The notes under the pieces: generated by a model
Databases searched by the model: none
Seen by the model: the letters and a program-made list of their open reading frames with translations, nothing else
Told to the model about the DNA's origin: nothing
Source: Glaciecola blandensis
GTDB taxonomy: Bacteria > Pseudomonadota > Gammaproteobacteria > Enterobacterales > Alteromonadaceae
Direction: 5' to 3'
DNA length: 64,000 nucleotides
Assembly: GCF_031846165.1 (NCBI RefSeq)
Contig: NZ_JAVRIE010000001.1
Coordinates: 868,001 to 932,000, forward strand
Translations under genes and position numbers: made by a program
Part shown: positions 53,762 through 62,561 of the stretch, piece after piece
How the letters are laid out: each line of letters opens with the position of its first letter
Numbering within the stretch: position 1 is the stretch's first letter

Positions 53762-55740
53762 TATTTACTCGCCTTTAAGTTAATCTCTAAGACCACTGAA
53801 CTAAGCGCATCCAACTCGATATTAATTTCCGCAGATGACCGTTTTTTACCTACCGCAACTTTATACTCATAGCCATTCACTAGGTCTACTGCACTTAATT
53901 CACCTTCGTTAAGTTCCCATTCGGTAATCAGCTTAAGAGGGAGTTTAATACTTAAATCTTGCACTTTTTGCTCAGTAAAATTACTCACGATAACAAGTGC
54001 TGTTGTATCGGTATAGCGAACAAATGAAAACTGACGCTCGCTGTAATTTTCGCTACTTTTCACGTTAAATGAATGCAAGCTTTCGTATTTTCCCAACATA
54101 GTTGGGTGTTCTGCTGAAATTTGCATTAGGCGTTCATAATACGCTCTCAATGCTTTTTCTTCTGAGCTTGATTGCCCACCATCGAACTTTCCATCATTCA
54201 TCCAGCGCTGGTGCGCAGGCACACCGGCATAATCAAAAATAGTGGTTCTTGTTGGATCACCGAAGCCGGTTTCTTCCGACCCATCTTCACCCACGTCCTG
54301 ACCAAAATAAAGCATGGTCGGCGAGCGACTGATTAGGGCAGAAACAACCATAGCCGGCAGACCTTTTTCAGCACTACCGGCAAAATCAGGACTCGCAATC
54401 CTTTGTTCGTCATGGTTTTCAAGGAAATGCAACATATGCATCTCTATATCGGCAAGGCTCAGCTGGATGTCTTCCAGTGCTTGGGCATCTCCTTTACCTT
54501 GCATCAAAAGCTTCAATGAATCGTAGAACTCTACTTTGTCGTACAGGTAATCCATTTTTCCAAGTTGTAAATATTCTCTATACAGTGTCGGGTTATAGAC
54601 TTCGGCGAGCAGGAACGCATTCGGGTTTTTAGCTTTAATTGAGGAATTCAAATATGACCAAAACTCGACTGGCACCATCTCGGCCATGTCATAGCGAAAT
54701 CCATCTACACCTTTGTCCAACCAGTAGTGAACTATCTGTTCGAACTTGATCCATGAATCAGGCACAGACTTCCCTTTCCAAAATGCCGCATGCTCGACTA
54801 CGCTCTTGTTTGCATATTCTTCTGGCAGACGTTCAAAATCATAGGTGCCATCGGGTCTAACCCCATAATTCACTTTGACAGTTTCGTACCAATCATGAAA
54901 ACTTGGTTGTGGCGCACGAGCGCCATTGCCCGTCCATTTTGCTGGTGTCTCAGCAAACTTACCATCTGCCAGAGGATGTGGTTCTCCTCCTAAGGCTTGA
55001 TAACCGTTCTCACCTATTGGTACTTCGAAGGACTCACCAACAACATAATAGAAATTGTTGTCTCTGGCATATTCAACAGTAGTGTCATCTTTTTCACCAA
55101 AATCGCTGACACCCTCTGGTTTATTTAAAGACTTATATGCTCGTGCTACATGATTAGGCACAATATCAATAATGACTTTTAGATCATTAGCATGACTGCG
55201 TTCAATCAATGCTTCAAACTCTTCTAATCGCATTGCCGGATCATCGGCTAAATCAGGATTCACATCGTAATAATCCTTAACAGCATAAGGAGAACCAGCT
55301 CTACCTTTTACAACATCTGGATCGTCAAGGTCTATGCCATACGCAGTATAATCATTAATGACAGCGTGATGAGGTACGCCCGTATACCAAATATATGACG
55401 CGCCTAGTTCTTTAATGCTTTTTAAAGCAGCATCATCAAAATCACTAAACTTACCTACACCGTTTTCTTCCAAGGTGCCCCAAGGCTTGTTTGTTGTGTT
55501 CGTGTTTCCAAATAATCGTGTAAAAACCTGATACACCACTGGCTTACCTTGACCTTGGGCTGCATGAGGGTGACTTTTAGTTGATGCTTGCATCATATTT
55601 TCTTTTTCGGTTTGTTGGGATGACTTCTCGGCGGGAGAACAGGATAACAAGAACAGAACCGAGCAACAGAGTGCTGCGATCGGAGCGCGTTTGGCTGAAA
55701 AGCGTGGTTTGACGGTAAACGAAGTAGAAGCGTTGTGCAT
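53761..55740 (-). CDS. GH13 alpha-amylase, lipoprotein
   Basis: 659 residues. Long N-terminus with a lipoprotein signal ending LFLLSCSPAEK (lipobox LLSC), then a linker and the GH13 barrel. Motifs: VIDIVPNHVAR (region I), nucleophile Asp in GFRYDMAEMVPVEFW, acid/base Glu in LLAEVYNP, and FLENHDEQRIAS (third Asp). The protein is tethered to the membrane and releases maltodextrins for the GH31 enzyme and the symporter. A promoter with an operator lies upstream at 55759-55813. Confidence 0.92.
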   Translation of the reverse strand: MHNASTSFTVKPRFSAKRAPIAALCCSVLFLLSCSPAEKSSQQTEKENMMQASTKSHPHAAQGQGKPVVYQVFTRLFGNTNTTNKPWGTLEENGVGKFSDFDDAALKSIKELGASYIWYTGVPHHAVINDYTAYGIDLDDPDVVKGRAGSPYAVKDYYDVNPDLADDPAMRLEEFEALIERSHANDLKVIIDIVPNHVARAYKSLNKPEGVSDFGEKDDTTVEYARDNNFYYVVGESFEVPIGENGYQALGGEPHPLADGKFAETPAKWTGNGARAPQPSFHDWYETVKVNYGVRPDGTYDFERLPEEYANKSVVEHAAFWKGKSVPDSWIKFEQIVHYWLDKGVDGFRYDMAEMVPVEFWSYLNSSIKAKNPNAFLLAEVYNPTLYREYLQLGKMDYLYDKVEFYDSLKLLMQGKGDAQALEDIQLSLADIEMHMLHFLENHDEQRIASPDFAGSAEKGLPAMVVSALISRSPTMLYFGQDVGEDGSEETGFGDPTRTTIFDYAGVPAHQRWMNDGKFDGGQSSSEEKALRAYYERLMQISAEHPTMLGKYESLHSFNVKSSENYSERQFSFVRYTDTTALVIVSNFTEQKVQDLSIKLPLKLITEWELNEGELSAVDLVNGYEYKVAVGKKRSSAEINIELDALSSVVLEINLKASK

Positions 55741-55758
55741 TATTGTTTTCCTTATTGC

Positions 55759-55813
55759 ATATTACGCACAGAATAACCGTTAACAACTTGTTAAAAAAGT
55801 TACATACGTATTC
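55759..55813 (-). promoter_or_regulatory. Amylase promoter with LacI-type operator and second dyad
   Basis: Minus strand: -35 TTGTTA (55786-55781), 16-bp spacer, -10 TAATAT (55764-55759). The core CATACGTATTC lies upstream of the -35 (55803-55813). A separate perfect palindrome, TTAACAA-C-TTGTTAA (55780-55794), overlaps the -35. Confidence 0.6.
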
Positions 55814-55824
55814 ATAGGCACGAA

Positions 55825-55848
55825 AACACGGGCAATCATTGCCCGCTT
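55825..55848 (-). terminator. Terminator of the carbamoyltransferase operon
   Basis: CGGGCAA (55829-55835) pairs with TTGCCCG (55839-55845), loop TCA; minus-strand tail TGTTTTCG. It lies just beyond the DUF5989 stop and before the amylase operator. Confidence 0.7.
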
Positions 55849-55859
55849 CGGTTTTTACT

Positions 55860-56012
55860 TTAAAACAAAGTGTAAATAAAGGTGGCTAGCGATGATTGCT
55901 GTGTTGCGACAACCACAAAACCAAGTAAGGCCATGACAACGATTATGGGCAGTAACCACAGCTTTTTCCTAACGCGCAAGAAAGCCCATAAGTCTTGTAA
56001 AAATTCCATCAT
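55860..56012 (-). CDS. DUF5989 / SxtK-like 50-residue membrane protein
   Basis: 50 residues (MMEFLQDLWAFLRVRKKLWL at the start, FIYTLF at the end). The pattern of an acidic-aromatic start, an RVRKK basic patch, one hydrophobic helix (LLPIIVVMALLGFVVV) and a FIYTLF end is that of the DUF5989 family, related to SxtK of saxitoxin clusters. It starts one base after the SxtJ-like stop, with AGAGGAA upstream. A second ATG codon follows the first and could be the true start. Single-pass membrane protein of unknown function. Confidence 0.85.
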   Translation of the reverse strand: MMEFLQDLWAFLRVRKKLWLLPIIVVMALLGFVVVATQQSSLATFIYTLF

Positions 56013-56013
56013 A

Positions 56014-56460
56014 TTAAAAAGGTTCCTCTAGCCGAGCTTTTTGTTTCTGAGATTGTTTATCGTCACGTGTCACCCAATTAGAAGGTTCATGAACGCGGTG
56101 TTTATATTGTAACTTCCCCAAGGCCTTCATCATCACGCCGATGGGCGTTATCAGTAAATAGAAAATAATACCTAAGAGTAGCTTTGTATTTAACCACCCC
56201 AATATCGATGCGATGACCATCCATCCAACATAGGGGTAATAAAGCAAATGTGGCACAACAAGGTAAAGAATGCCTAATACGATGCTCACTGCAAAAGGCC
56301 AAATTGGCATGTCCGCAGAGAAAAGCCAAGGCAGAAGCAAACTAAACACAACAGGAAAAGCAATAGCCATCGTTATCGCGAACGACTTCAACGCTGAAAG
56401 GTCATCTTTACTGGCTAGTGGCAACATCACTTTTTGTAACTGCTTCATTGCTGTAAACAT
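56014..56460 (-). CDS. SxtJ-family membrane protein
   Basis: 148 residues with three to four hydrophobic segments (FAITMAIAFPVVFSLLLPWL, FAVSIVLGILYLVVPHLLYY, LLGIIFYLLITPIGVMMKAL) and a charged C-terminal tail. The PIGVMMKALGK segment after the last helix is typical of SxtJ-like proteins. Lies between the carbamoyltransferase (93 bp upstream) and DUF5989 (next base downstream), the same order as sxtI-sxtJ-sxtK. Function unknown. Confidence 0.82.
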   Translation of the reverse strand: MFTAMKQLQKVMLPLASKDDLSALKSFAITMAIAFPVVFSLLLPWLFSADMPIWPFAVSIVLGILYLVVPHLLYYPYVGWMVIASILGWLNTKLLLGIIFYLLITPIGVMMKALGKLQYKHRVHEPSNWVTRDDKQSQKQKARLEEPF

Positions 56461-56553
56461 CGCTACTCTGCTTCCTTCTTAATGGTCTATAGACTCGTTC
56501 AATTTATTGTTGGCACTGTATGTAAAATCACTTGAGCGGTCGTGTAATCGCTA

Positions 56554-58470
56554 TCAATCAAGTTCAAAAGTCACTTGTTTAGCTTGTTCAATGGCTTCGT
56601 CAGCTTGCTGTTCCTTTAATAGCATCGTATTTTCCATGACCAATACGTCCATATCGGTAGCTAAAAAGCATCGAATTGCGTCTTCAGGTGAGCACACAGG
56701 TGGCTCTCCTCTTACATTAAAAGAGGTATTTATCACCATGCCTATCCCAGACACTTTCTTGAAAGTACTAATAAGCTCATGAAAACGTGGATTAGTTTCT
56801 TTGTGCACTGTTTGTACTCTTGCTGAATAATCAACGTGAGTAATAGCGGGTACCGAACTTCGTATTTGATTTAGTTTTTCCAAACCCTTTGCATCTGTCA
56901 TCTCAACAGTTTGATGATGCGTTTTTTTTACATCTGCTACCAACAACATATAAGGACTGATGGTGTCTAGATCGAACCACTTAGCGCTTTCTTCTGCTAA
57001 GACTGCTGGCGCAAACGGCCTAAAAGATTCTCTCTGCTTAATTTTAAGATTCATTTGAGATTGCATCTGAGTGTTGCGCGGGTCACCTATTATCGAACGA
57101 TTACCCAATGCTCTTGGCCCAAATTCCATAGCACCTTGAAACCAACCAACTACCTTACCTTCTTCAATATGCTTGGCGCTAACAGCAAGAAGCTCATCGT
57201 CATTTAGCACCGTATAGGGCAATTGGCGTTGTTGACACGTTTCTACCACAGCCTCATTTGTATATTTTGGTCCGAGGTATGCCCCCTTCATGTGGTCTTT
57301 CAACGCTGAATTTTCGGCCTCTTCATTCCCAATTTGACTAACGCGACCCTGTTCAAAAAACTTGTGCCAAGCTTGTAAAGCGGCTCCAATCGCACTGCCC
57401 GCATCACCTGCAGCAGGCTGTATCCATAAATGTTTGAATGGGCCTTCTCGCAGTAGTCGACCGTTGGCAACACAGTTCAAGGCCACGCCACCCGCTAAGC
57501 AAAGTGCGTCACTTTGTGTGTGCTGACGTAAATACCTAGCAATGGTTAAGACAATATCTTCAGTAACAATCTGAATTGAGCGCGCTAGATCCATTTGTTT
57601 TTGCTCAGTCGGCGCTTCGCTAGGATGCGGCGGACCACCAAACAAATCGTGAAAACGTCTGTTGGTCATGGTGTTGCCAGCAGCATAGTCAAAATACGAC
57701 ATATCTAAAGAGAAACTGCCGTCTTGATTTACCTGCACAAGGTGCTGTTTTATGAGGTCAACATACTTGCCTTCGCCATAGGGTGCCAAGCCCATTAACT
57801 TATACTCACCACTATTCACTTTAAAACCACAATACTGGGTAAATGCCGAGTACAACAATCCTAATGAGTGCGGAAAATGAATTTCAAATAACGGACTTAA
57901 CTCTGCTCCACTACCTTGCCAAGCGGATGAGGTTGCCCACTCTCCTACACCGTCCAGACATAGCACTGCGGCATCATCATAGGGGCTTGGGAAATAGGCG
58001 GCGGCTGCATGAGACTCATGATGTTCGCAAAACAACAATTTAGGTACTTTCGGCTTTTTTTGCTTTTGGCGCTCTATATAGTAAGAAGTACCATTGGCAA
58101 GCGCCCGCTCTTGATGGATAAGTTTGCGTAACTCTGTGCGCAGGACCGATTTCAAATATAGTTTTTCTTTCAGCCAAATCGGCATTGCTTTAGCAAAGGA
58201 CAAAAAACCTTTCGGAGCCGTTGCTAGATAGGTTTCCAATAGTCGCTCAAACTTTAGCAAGGGTTTATCATAAAATACCACTGCATCAAGCGATTCAACT
58301 GAAACACCTTGCTCCTTCAAACAAAACTGAATCGCCTGACTTGGAAATGAAGGGTCATGTTTTACGCGCGTAAACCGTTCCTCTTGAGCAGCGAAAGCTA
58401 TTTCACCATCACTTATCAGCGCAGCTGCACTATCGTGATAAAACGCGGAAATCCCCAAGATGTGATTCAT
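56554..58470 (-). CDS. Carbamoyltransferase (NodU/CmcH/SxtI family)
   Basis: 638 residues from the ATG at 58470 (MNHILGISAFYHDSAAAL), with AAAGG upstream; the frame extends 10 codons further. The N-terminal part has EERFTRVKHD and the metal/nucleotide site HHESHAAAAYFPSPYDDAA with LDGVGEWATSS. Later come LAGGVALNCVANGRLL, PAAGDAGSAIGAAL and the C-terminal MEFGPRALGNRSIIGDPR. These enzymes transfer a carbamoyl group from carbamoyl phosphate, through carbamoyl-AMP, to a hydroxyl of a sugar or small molecule. The acceptor here is unknown. First gene of a three-gene operon. Confidence 0.93.
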   Translation of the reverse strand: MNHILGISAFYHDSAAALISDGEIAFAAQEERFTRVKHDPSFPSQAIQFCLKEQGVSVESLDAVVFYDKPLLKFERLLETYLATAPKGFLSFAKAMPIWLKEKLYLKSVLRTELRKLIHQERALANGTSYYIERQKQKKPKVPKLLFCEHHESHAAAAYFPSPYDDAAVLCLDGVGEWATSSAWQGSGAELSPLFEIHFPHSLGLLYSAFTQYCGFKVNSGEYKLMGLAPYGEGKYVDLIKQHLVQVNQDGSFSLDMSYFDYAAGNTMTNRRFHDLFGGPPHPSEAPTEQKQMDLARSIQIVTEDIVLTIARYLRQHTQSDALCLAGGVALNCVANGRLLREGPFKHLWIQPAAGDAGSAIGAALQAWHKFFEQGRVSQIGNEEAENSALKDHMKGAYLGPKYTNEAVVETCQQRQLPYTVLNDDELLAVSAKHIEEGKVVGWFQGAMEFGPRALGNRSIIGDPRNTQMQSQMNLKIKQRESFRPFAPAVLAEESAKWFDLDTISPYMLLVADVKKTHHQTVEMTDAKGLEKLNQIRSSVPAITHVDYSARVQTVHKETNPRFHELISTFKKVSGIGMVINTSFNVRGEPPVCSPEDAIRCFLATDMDVLVMENTMLLKEQQADEAIEQAKQVTFELD

Positions 58471-58564
58471 ACTTACCTTTGTAAAACACTCAATCAACAC
58501 TTAGTTTACTTATATTTGACCTAGGCACTAGTAAAAAGGCGTGATAATGCTCAATTTACACTAC

Positions 58565-58576
58565 GCATACGTATGC
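58565..58576. promoter_or_regulatory. Perfect LacI-type palindrome between carbamoyltransferase and SGNH genes
   Basis: GCATACGTATGC is a perfect 12-bp palindrome (extended by one more T-G/C-A type match outside) in the divergent promoter region. It is the best example of the CATACGTATG core also found upstream of the symporter, halogenase and amylase genes. Confidence 0.65.
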
Positions 58577-58640
58577 AACATTGTATTAACATGCTTTTTT
58601 GTCGATTTTTACGATAAACTATCAAGGTAGTAAAATAAGA

Positions 58641-60551
58641 ATGGATGATAATTTGAGCGCCGAACCTACTAAGCAGTCACAGCAAAAAAATGGACAACGT
58701 GATCAAACAAAGTCACGTGCGGTTTTTTATCTCATTGCCATTCTGCTTCCCTTTGCGTTCTTAGCTTTATTTGAACTGGTGCTAAGAGTGAGTGGATTTG
58801 GTCACCAGTATCCCTTGTTCATTGAAGCATCTAGTCCACTTAAGGCGCAAAGTACCTTATCGGGTAGCTATTTACAGCCTAACCCTGAGGTGATTAAACG
58901 TTTCTTTCATTTACCCGAATTTGCTCCCCCTGTAGAACCCGATACCTTCCTATTTAAACAAGAAAAACAGATAGGAACATATCGCATTGTGTTGATGGGA
59001 GGGTCCAGTGCAGCAGGCTTTCCATATGGCCGTTTTGGATCTCCGGCTGGATTACTCAAACAACAGCTAAAGTCGGTTTATCCTGATAAGAATATTGAAG
59101 TCCTCTCTGTGGCTATGGCCAGTATCAATACTTATGCTTTGTTAGATTTCACACAAGAAGTTATCGACATTCAGCCTGATTTGGTCCTTATTTACGCGGG
59201 ACACAATGAGTACTTAGGTGTCATGGGCGTGGGCTCTGTATATTCTCAAAGCAACAGTAGAGCAACTAACCTATTCTTTTTAAAATTAAAAGAGCTTCGT
59301 TTATTTCAGTTGGTACAAGGTTTATATTACTGGCTGAAACCGCAAACTGAGCCCTTTAACCACAACGACAGTTCACGAACCGTGATGGCATCTGTGGCTA
59401 AAGAAAAAAATATCCCACTTGATTCAGAGCTATATGCAGCCGGTAAGACGCAGTTCAAAGAGAACCTTAGCACAATCGTCAAACTGTTTAGTCAAGCCGA
59501 CATTCCAGTATTGCTATCAAGTATCGCGTCGAATGAACGAAACCAAGCTCCCTTCGAATCTATGAACAGCACCTCGGCTAATTCTCTTATTTCACCAGAC
59601 AAGCCGCGCTCCTCTCAACGTATTATCCAACAAGGTGTATCGCTTATTGAAAACGGAGAACAATCAGCAGATTTAGCCTTCGCAATCGCCCAAGCTTATG
59701 AGAAAACCAATCAAATGTCGGATGCGCTGACTTACTATAAAAAAGCACGAGATTACGATTTATTGCGCTTTAGAGCCCCTAGCGAATTCAACGACATCAT
59801 TGCCGAGATTGCCGCCAGTCATCAGCTGGTCACCTTTATAAACGCCGACGAGAAGCTGCGCAACGATACTGAGACAGGCATTATTGGCGAAGAACATATG
59901 CTCGAACACCTACACCCCAATACACGTGGCTACTTTATACTTGCCTTAAGTTATCTCGAAGGCATTGTGGATGGGCAGTTCTTACCTTCACCAAAAAGCG
60001 CAATTGAAACTGACGACTTATGGCAGACACAAAGCATGCTACGCAGCGATATTATGCTCGCCGAGTATAAAATAGCAGTCTTAAAATCAGATTATCCATT
60101 TACAGCAACAAAACAAACTGTGCGCCTGCCCTCCGCGAAAGATGCCATTGAAGAACTTGCCTTAAAACGAATTGCCGGTATGGATTGGCTGAGCGCGCAG
60201 CAAGCCCTATTAAGTTTGTACCAGGAGCAAGAATCGTGGCTCGAGGCAGCAACAGTGGCAGGTTTAATGTTTGATGCCTTACCTGAGAGAGGCGACATAG
60301 CGCGTATTGCAAGCTTACTTTACCTGCGTGTCAATCAATTGGGCCTCGCTGAATACTATGCTCGCAAAGCGATTCAATATATGCCAACGCTCGGATTGGA
60401 AGAACAAGGTAATTACTACTTAAGCTTGGGTGAGACCTTATTTAAATCAGGCGATGTAAATGGAGCCATAGAGGTTTTAGATGCATTACTAGTCATGCAG
60501 CCAATGAATCAGAAAGCATTGGCTATTCGTCAACGTATTTCGCCGCCCTAG
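58641..60551 (+). CDS. Membrane-anchored SGNH-hydrolase-like protein with TPR (first paralogue)
   Basis: 636 residues from ATG 58641; the frame extends to a TTG at 58599. A membrane helix near residues 28-46 (FYLIAILLPFAFLALFELVL) is followed by a periplasmic SGNH-like domain: block I as MGGSSAAGFPYG (Ser for nucleophile), block III as YAGHNEYLGVMG (Asn), and block V as EHLHPNTRGYF (His). The middle and C-terminal parts have TPR-like helices (AQAYEKTNQMSDALTYYKKA, KSGDVNGAIEVLDALLVMQP). The substrate is unknown; esterase or acyltransferase activity on a carbamoylated or glycan product is only an inference. Divergent from the carbamoyltransferase. Confidence 0.85.
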   Translation: MDDNLSAEPTKQSQQKNGQRDQTKSRAVFYLIAILLPFAFLALFELVLRVSGFGHQYPLFIEASSPLKAQSTLSGSYLQPNPEVIKRFFHLPEFAPPVEPDTFLFKQEKQIGTYRIVLMGGSSAAGFPYGRFGSPAGLLKQQLKSVYPDKNIEVLSVAMASINTYALLDFTQEVIDIQPDLVLIYAGHNEYLGVMGVGSVYSQSNSRATNLFFLKLKELRLFQLVQGLYYWLKPQTEPFNHNDSSRTVMASVAKEKNIPLDSELYAAGKTQFKENLSTIVKLFSQADIPVLLSSIASNERNQAPFESMNSTSANSLISPDKPRSSQRIIQQGVSLIENGEQSADLAFAIAQAYEKTNQMSDALTYYKKARDYDLLRFRAPSEFNDIIAEIAASHQLVTFINADEKLRNDTETGIIGEEHMLEHLHPNTRGYFILALSYLEGIVDGQFLPSPKSAIETDDLWQTQSMLRSDIMLAEYKIAVLKSDYPFTATKQTVRLPSAKDAIEELALKRIAGMDWLSAQQALLSLYQEQESWLEAATVAGLMFDALPERGDIARIASLLYLRVNQLGLAEYYARKAIQYMPTLGLEEQGNYYLSLGETLFKSGDVNGAIEVLDALLVMQPMNQKALAIRQRISPP

Positions 60552-60636
60552 CGCACAAAACCGACTAAACTAGTGCGCTGAACTGACGCTTAAGTGAAAC
60601 AATTAACTACGTATATTGAGAGAATAACTAAACGCG

Positions 60637-62427
60637 ATGACTAAACGAAACAACAATCAAAAGAATAAAACAGCATTCTATGCCATCGCATTACTCATTC
60701 CGGTTTTATTTTTTCTTATTTTAGAGTTTGGCTTGCGCCTTATTGGTTTCGGCACAAGCACCCCTTTATTTATCGAAAACCCAGCCAACCCAAATTATAT
60801 TTTACCGCAACCAAACATTCTCCAGAGATACTTTCCGGAAGGCACCGAGCAGCCCTCTGTAACCATGGAAGCTAATTTCATCTTGAAAGAGAAACCCGCA
60901 AATGGCTATCGCATTGTTGTGCAAGGTGGCAGCACCGCGGCTGGCTTTCCATACGGTTTAGGTGCGAGCATTGCTGGCATTCTCGATCAACGCCTTAAGC
61001 CAAGTTTACCTGGTCGACACGTCGAAGTGCTCAACACCGCCATGTCAGCAGTTAACTCCTATACTCTGATTGATATTGCAGATGAAATCATTGAACAGAA
61101 ACCAGACGCTATCATGATTTACGCCGGTCATAATGAATACTTAGGGATACTTGGTGTCGGATCAAACTATACCGCATTTGGCGCAGGACTCAGCACAACA
61201 TGGTTTTTGAAACTGAAAGAACTGAGCTTGTTTCAGCTAATGCAAAAACTCTCCGTTGCGCTTATTGCACCCGATACTGAAGCACCATCAAACGAAAAAC
61301 CGGGGCAACAGACACAAGGCAGTGCTCGCACGTTTATGGCCAAAGTCGCAAAACATAAAAACATCGAGAAGGGTTCCGACCTCTATGACGCTGGTTTGGA
61401 ACAGTTTGAAAAAAACATATCTGCCCTACTACAAAAATATCAACGAGCTGGTATACCCGTGTTTATTTCGACCATTGCCAGCAACATTAAGGACCAAAAA
61501 CCTTTCGTAAGTGCTGAGCTCGAACCAGAATATCAAGCAAGCGCTCAAAAACTATTCGCTAGCCTAGAACAACAATCGAAAGCACAAAATATCAGCTCAC
61601 TTAAGAAAGTATCTCTGACGCTTCAGCAGTCGTCCTCTGCAACCCTACATTTCAAACTCGCTCAGCTTGCCCTTGCGTTAGGTGAGTCGTCTATTGCGAA
61701 AACGCATTTCGACCTAGCAAAGGAACATGACTTATTGCGCTTTAGAGCCCCTGAAGCAATTAACCATATTATTCGTGAACAAGCACAGAAGTTTGATGCC
61801 ATTGTAGTTGAGACTCAAAAAGAGCTGGAGATACGCAGCCCTGACAGGATCATCGGCAATAATCTTATGCTTGAGCATCTGCACCCTAACCTAAGGGGCT
61901 ATTTTGTGGTGGCAAACAGCTTTTATAATAGTTTCGCTGAGTTCTGGCAAACGCAAGGTGATAACTCTCCTTTCTCGCCTGTATCTATTGAACAGGCATG
62001 GGCCGAACGTTTAATTTTACCTCAAGAAGAGTATTTTGGTTACGCCACTATACTGGGTTTAACGTCTGACTATCCTTTTACGGATAATCCGCGTAAGCCT
62101 CGTTTGCCCAAACCTACAGACTGGCAACAACAGTTAGGCCAGGATTTTTACGCAAAAAAAATCACCTGGCTAGACATGATGGAAACGAGCTTGAAGCGAT
62201 ATACGCTTGAAGAAAACACAAAGCAGCGTAACAAAACCCTGCAAATTCTGGCGGATGCATTGCCCCATCAGGGTCTGTACAATCTACAAATTGCTGAAGT
62301 GAAGTTTCAACAAGGTCGCTACAATGAATCTCTGCATTATTATCAGCGGGCCAAACTTGCAGGCGCCATTGGTAATACGATTGATTCAAATATCAGCACC
62401 TTAGAGTCGATATTACAAAAAGATTAG
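60637..62427 (+). CDS. Membrane-anchored SGNH-hydrolase-like protein with TPR (second paralogue)
   Basis: 596 residues, clearly a duplicate of the upstream gene in layout and sequence: membrane helix (FYAIALLIPVLFFLILEFGL), GGSTAAGFPYGLG, YAGHNEYLGILGVG, LLRFRAPE, and EHLHPNLRGYFVV. A 21-nt identical DNA stretch is shared by both genes at the LLRFRAP codons. The C-terminus has one clear TPR (QGRYNESLHYYQRAKLAG) and is shorter. It starts 85 bp after the first paralogue. A weak TACGTA core lies at 60608-60613 upstream. Confidence 0.85.
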   Translation: MTKRNNNQKNKTAFYAIALLIPVLFFLILEFGLRLIGFGTSTPLFIENPANPNYILPQPNILQRYFPEGTEQPSVTMEANFILKEKPANGYRIVVQGGSTAAGFPYGLGASIAGILDQRLKPSLPGRHVEVLNTAMSAVNSYTLIDIADEIIEQKPDAIMIYAGHNEYLGILGVGSNYTAFGAGLSTTWFLKLKELSLFQLMQKLSVALIAPDTEAPSNEKPGQQTQGSARTFMAKVAKHKNIEKGSDLYDAGLEQFEKNISALLQKYQRAGIPVFISTIASNIKDQKPFVSAELEPEYQASAQKLFASLEQQSKAQNISSLKKVSLTLQQSSSATLHFKLAQLALALGESSIAKTHFDLAKEHDLLRFRAPEAINHIIREQAQKFDAIVVETQKELEIRSPDRIIGNNLMLEHLHPNLRGYFVVANSFYNSFAEFWQTQGDNSPFSPVSIEQAWAERLILPQEEYFGYATILGLTSDYPFTDNPRKPRLPKPTDWQQQLGQDFYAKKITWLDMMETSLKRYTLEENTKQRNKTLQILADALPHQGLYNLQIAEVKFQQGRYNESLHYYQRAKLAGAIGNTIDSNISTLESILQKD

Positions 62428-62450
62428 GCACTGAAATAGCCTATTGCGGT

Positions 62451-62561
62451 TTACAGAGGTTTGACGATTACACTGACTTTCGCCTCCACCTCCTCAATTA
62501 GCTCTTGATCCATGTATTGATATTCATCAGGAATGTCCAATATGTTTGGTAAGCTAAGTTT
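62451..62561 (-). other. In-frame open extension after the DUF6868 stop codon
   Basis: Directly after the TGA of the DUF6868 gene the same frame stays open for 36 codons (KLSLPNILDIPDEYQYMDQ..., ending VIVKPL) and then TAA. The sequence looks protein-like (acidic, no low complexity). It may be a remnant of another gene's 3' end, a small separate ORF from an internal ATG or TTG, or chance. Confidence 0.3.

Noticed and set aside
55860..58470. Saxitoxin biosynthesis
   Set aside because: Only the carbamoyltransferase/J/K-like genes are present. No polyketide-type first enzyme, amidinotransferase or other sxt core genes are seen, and this trio occurs in many non-toxic bacteria.
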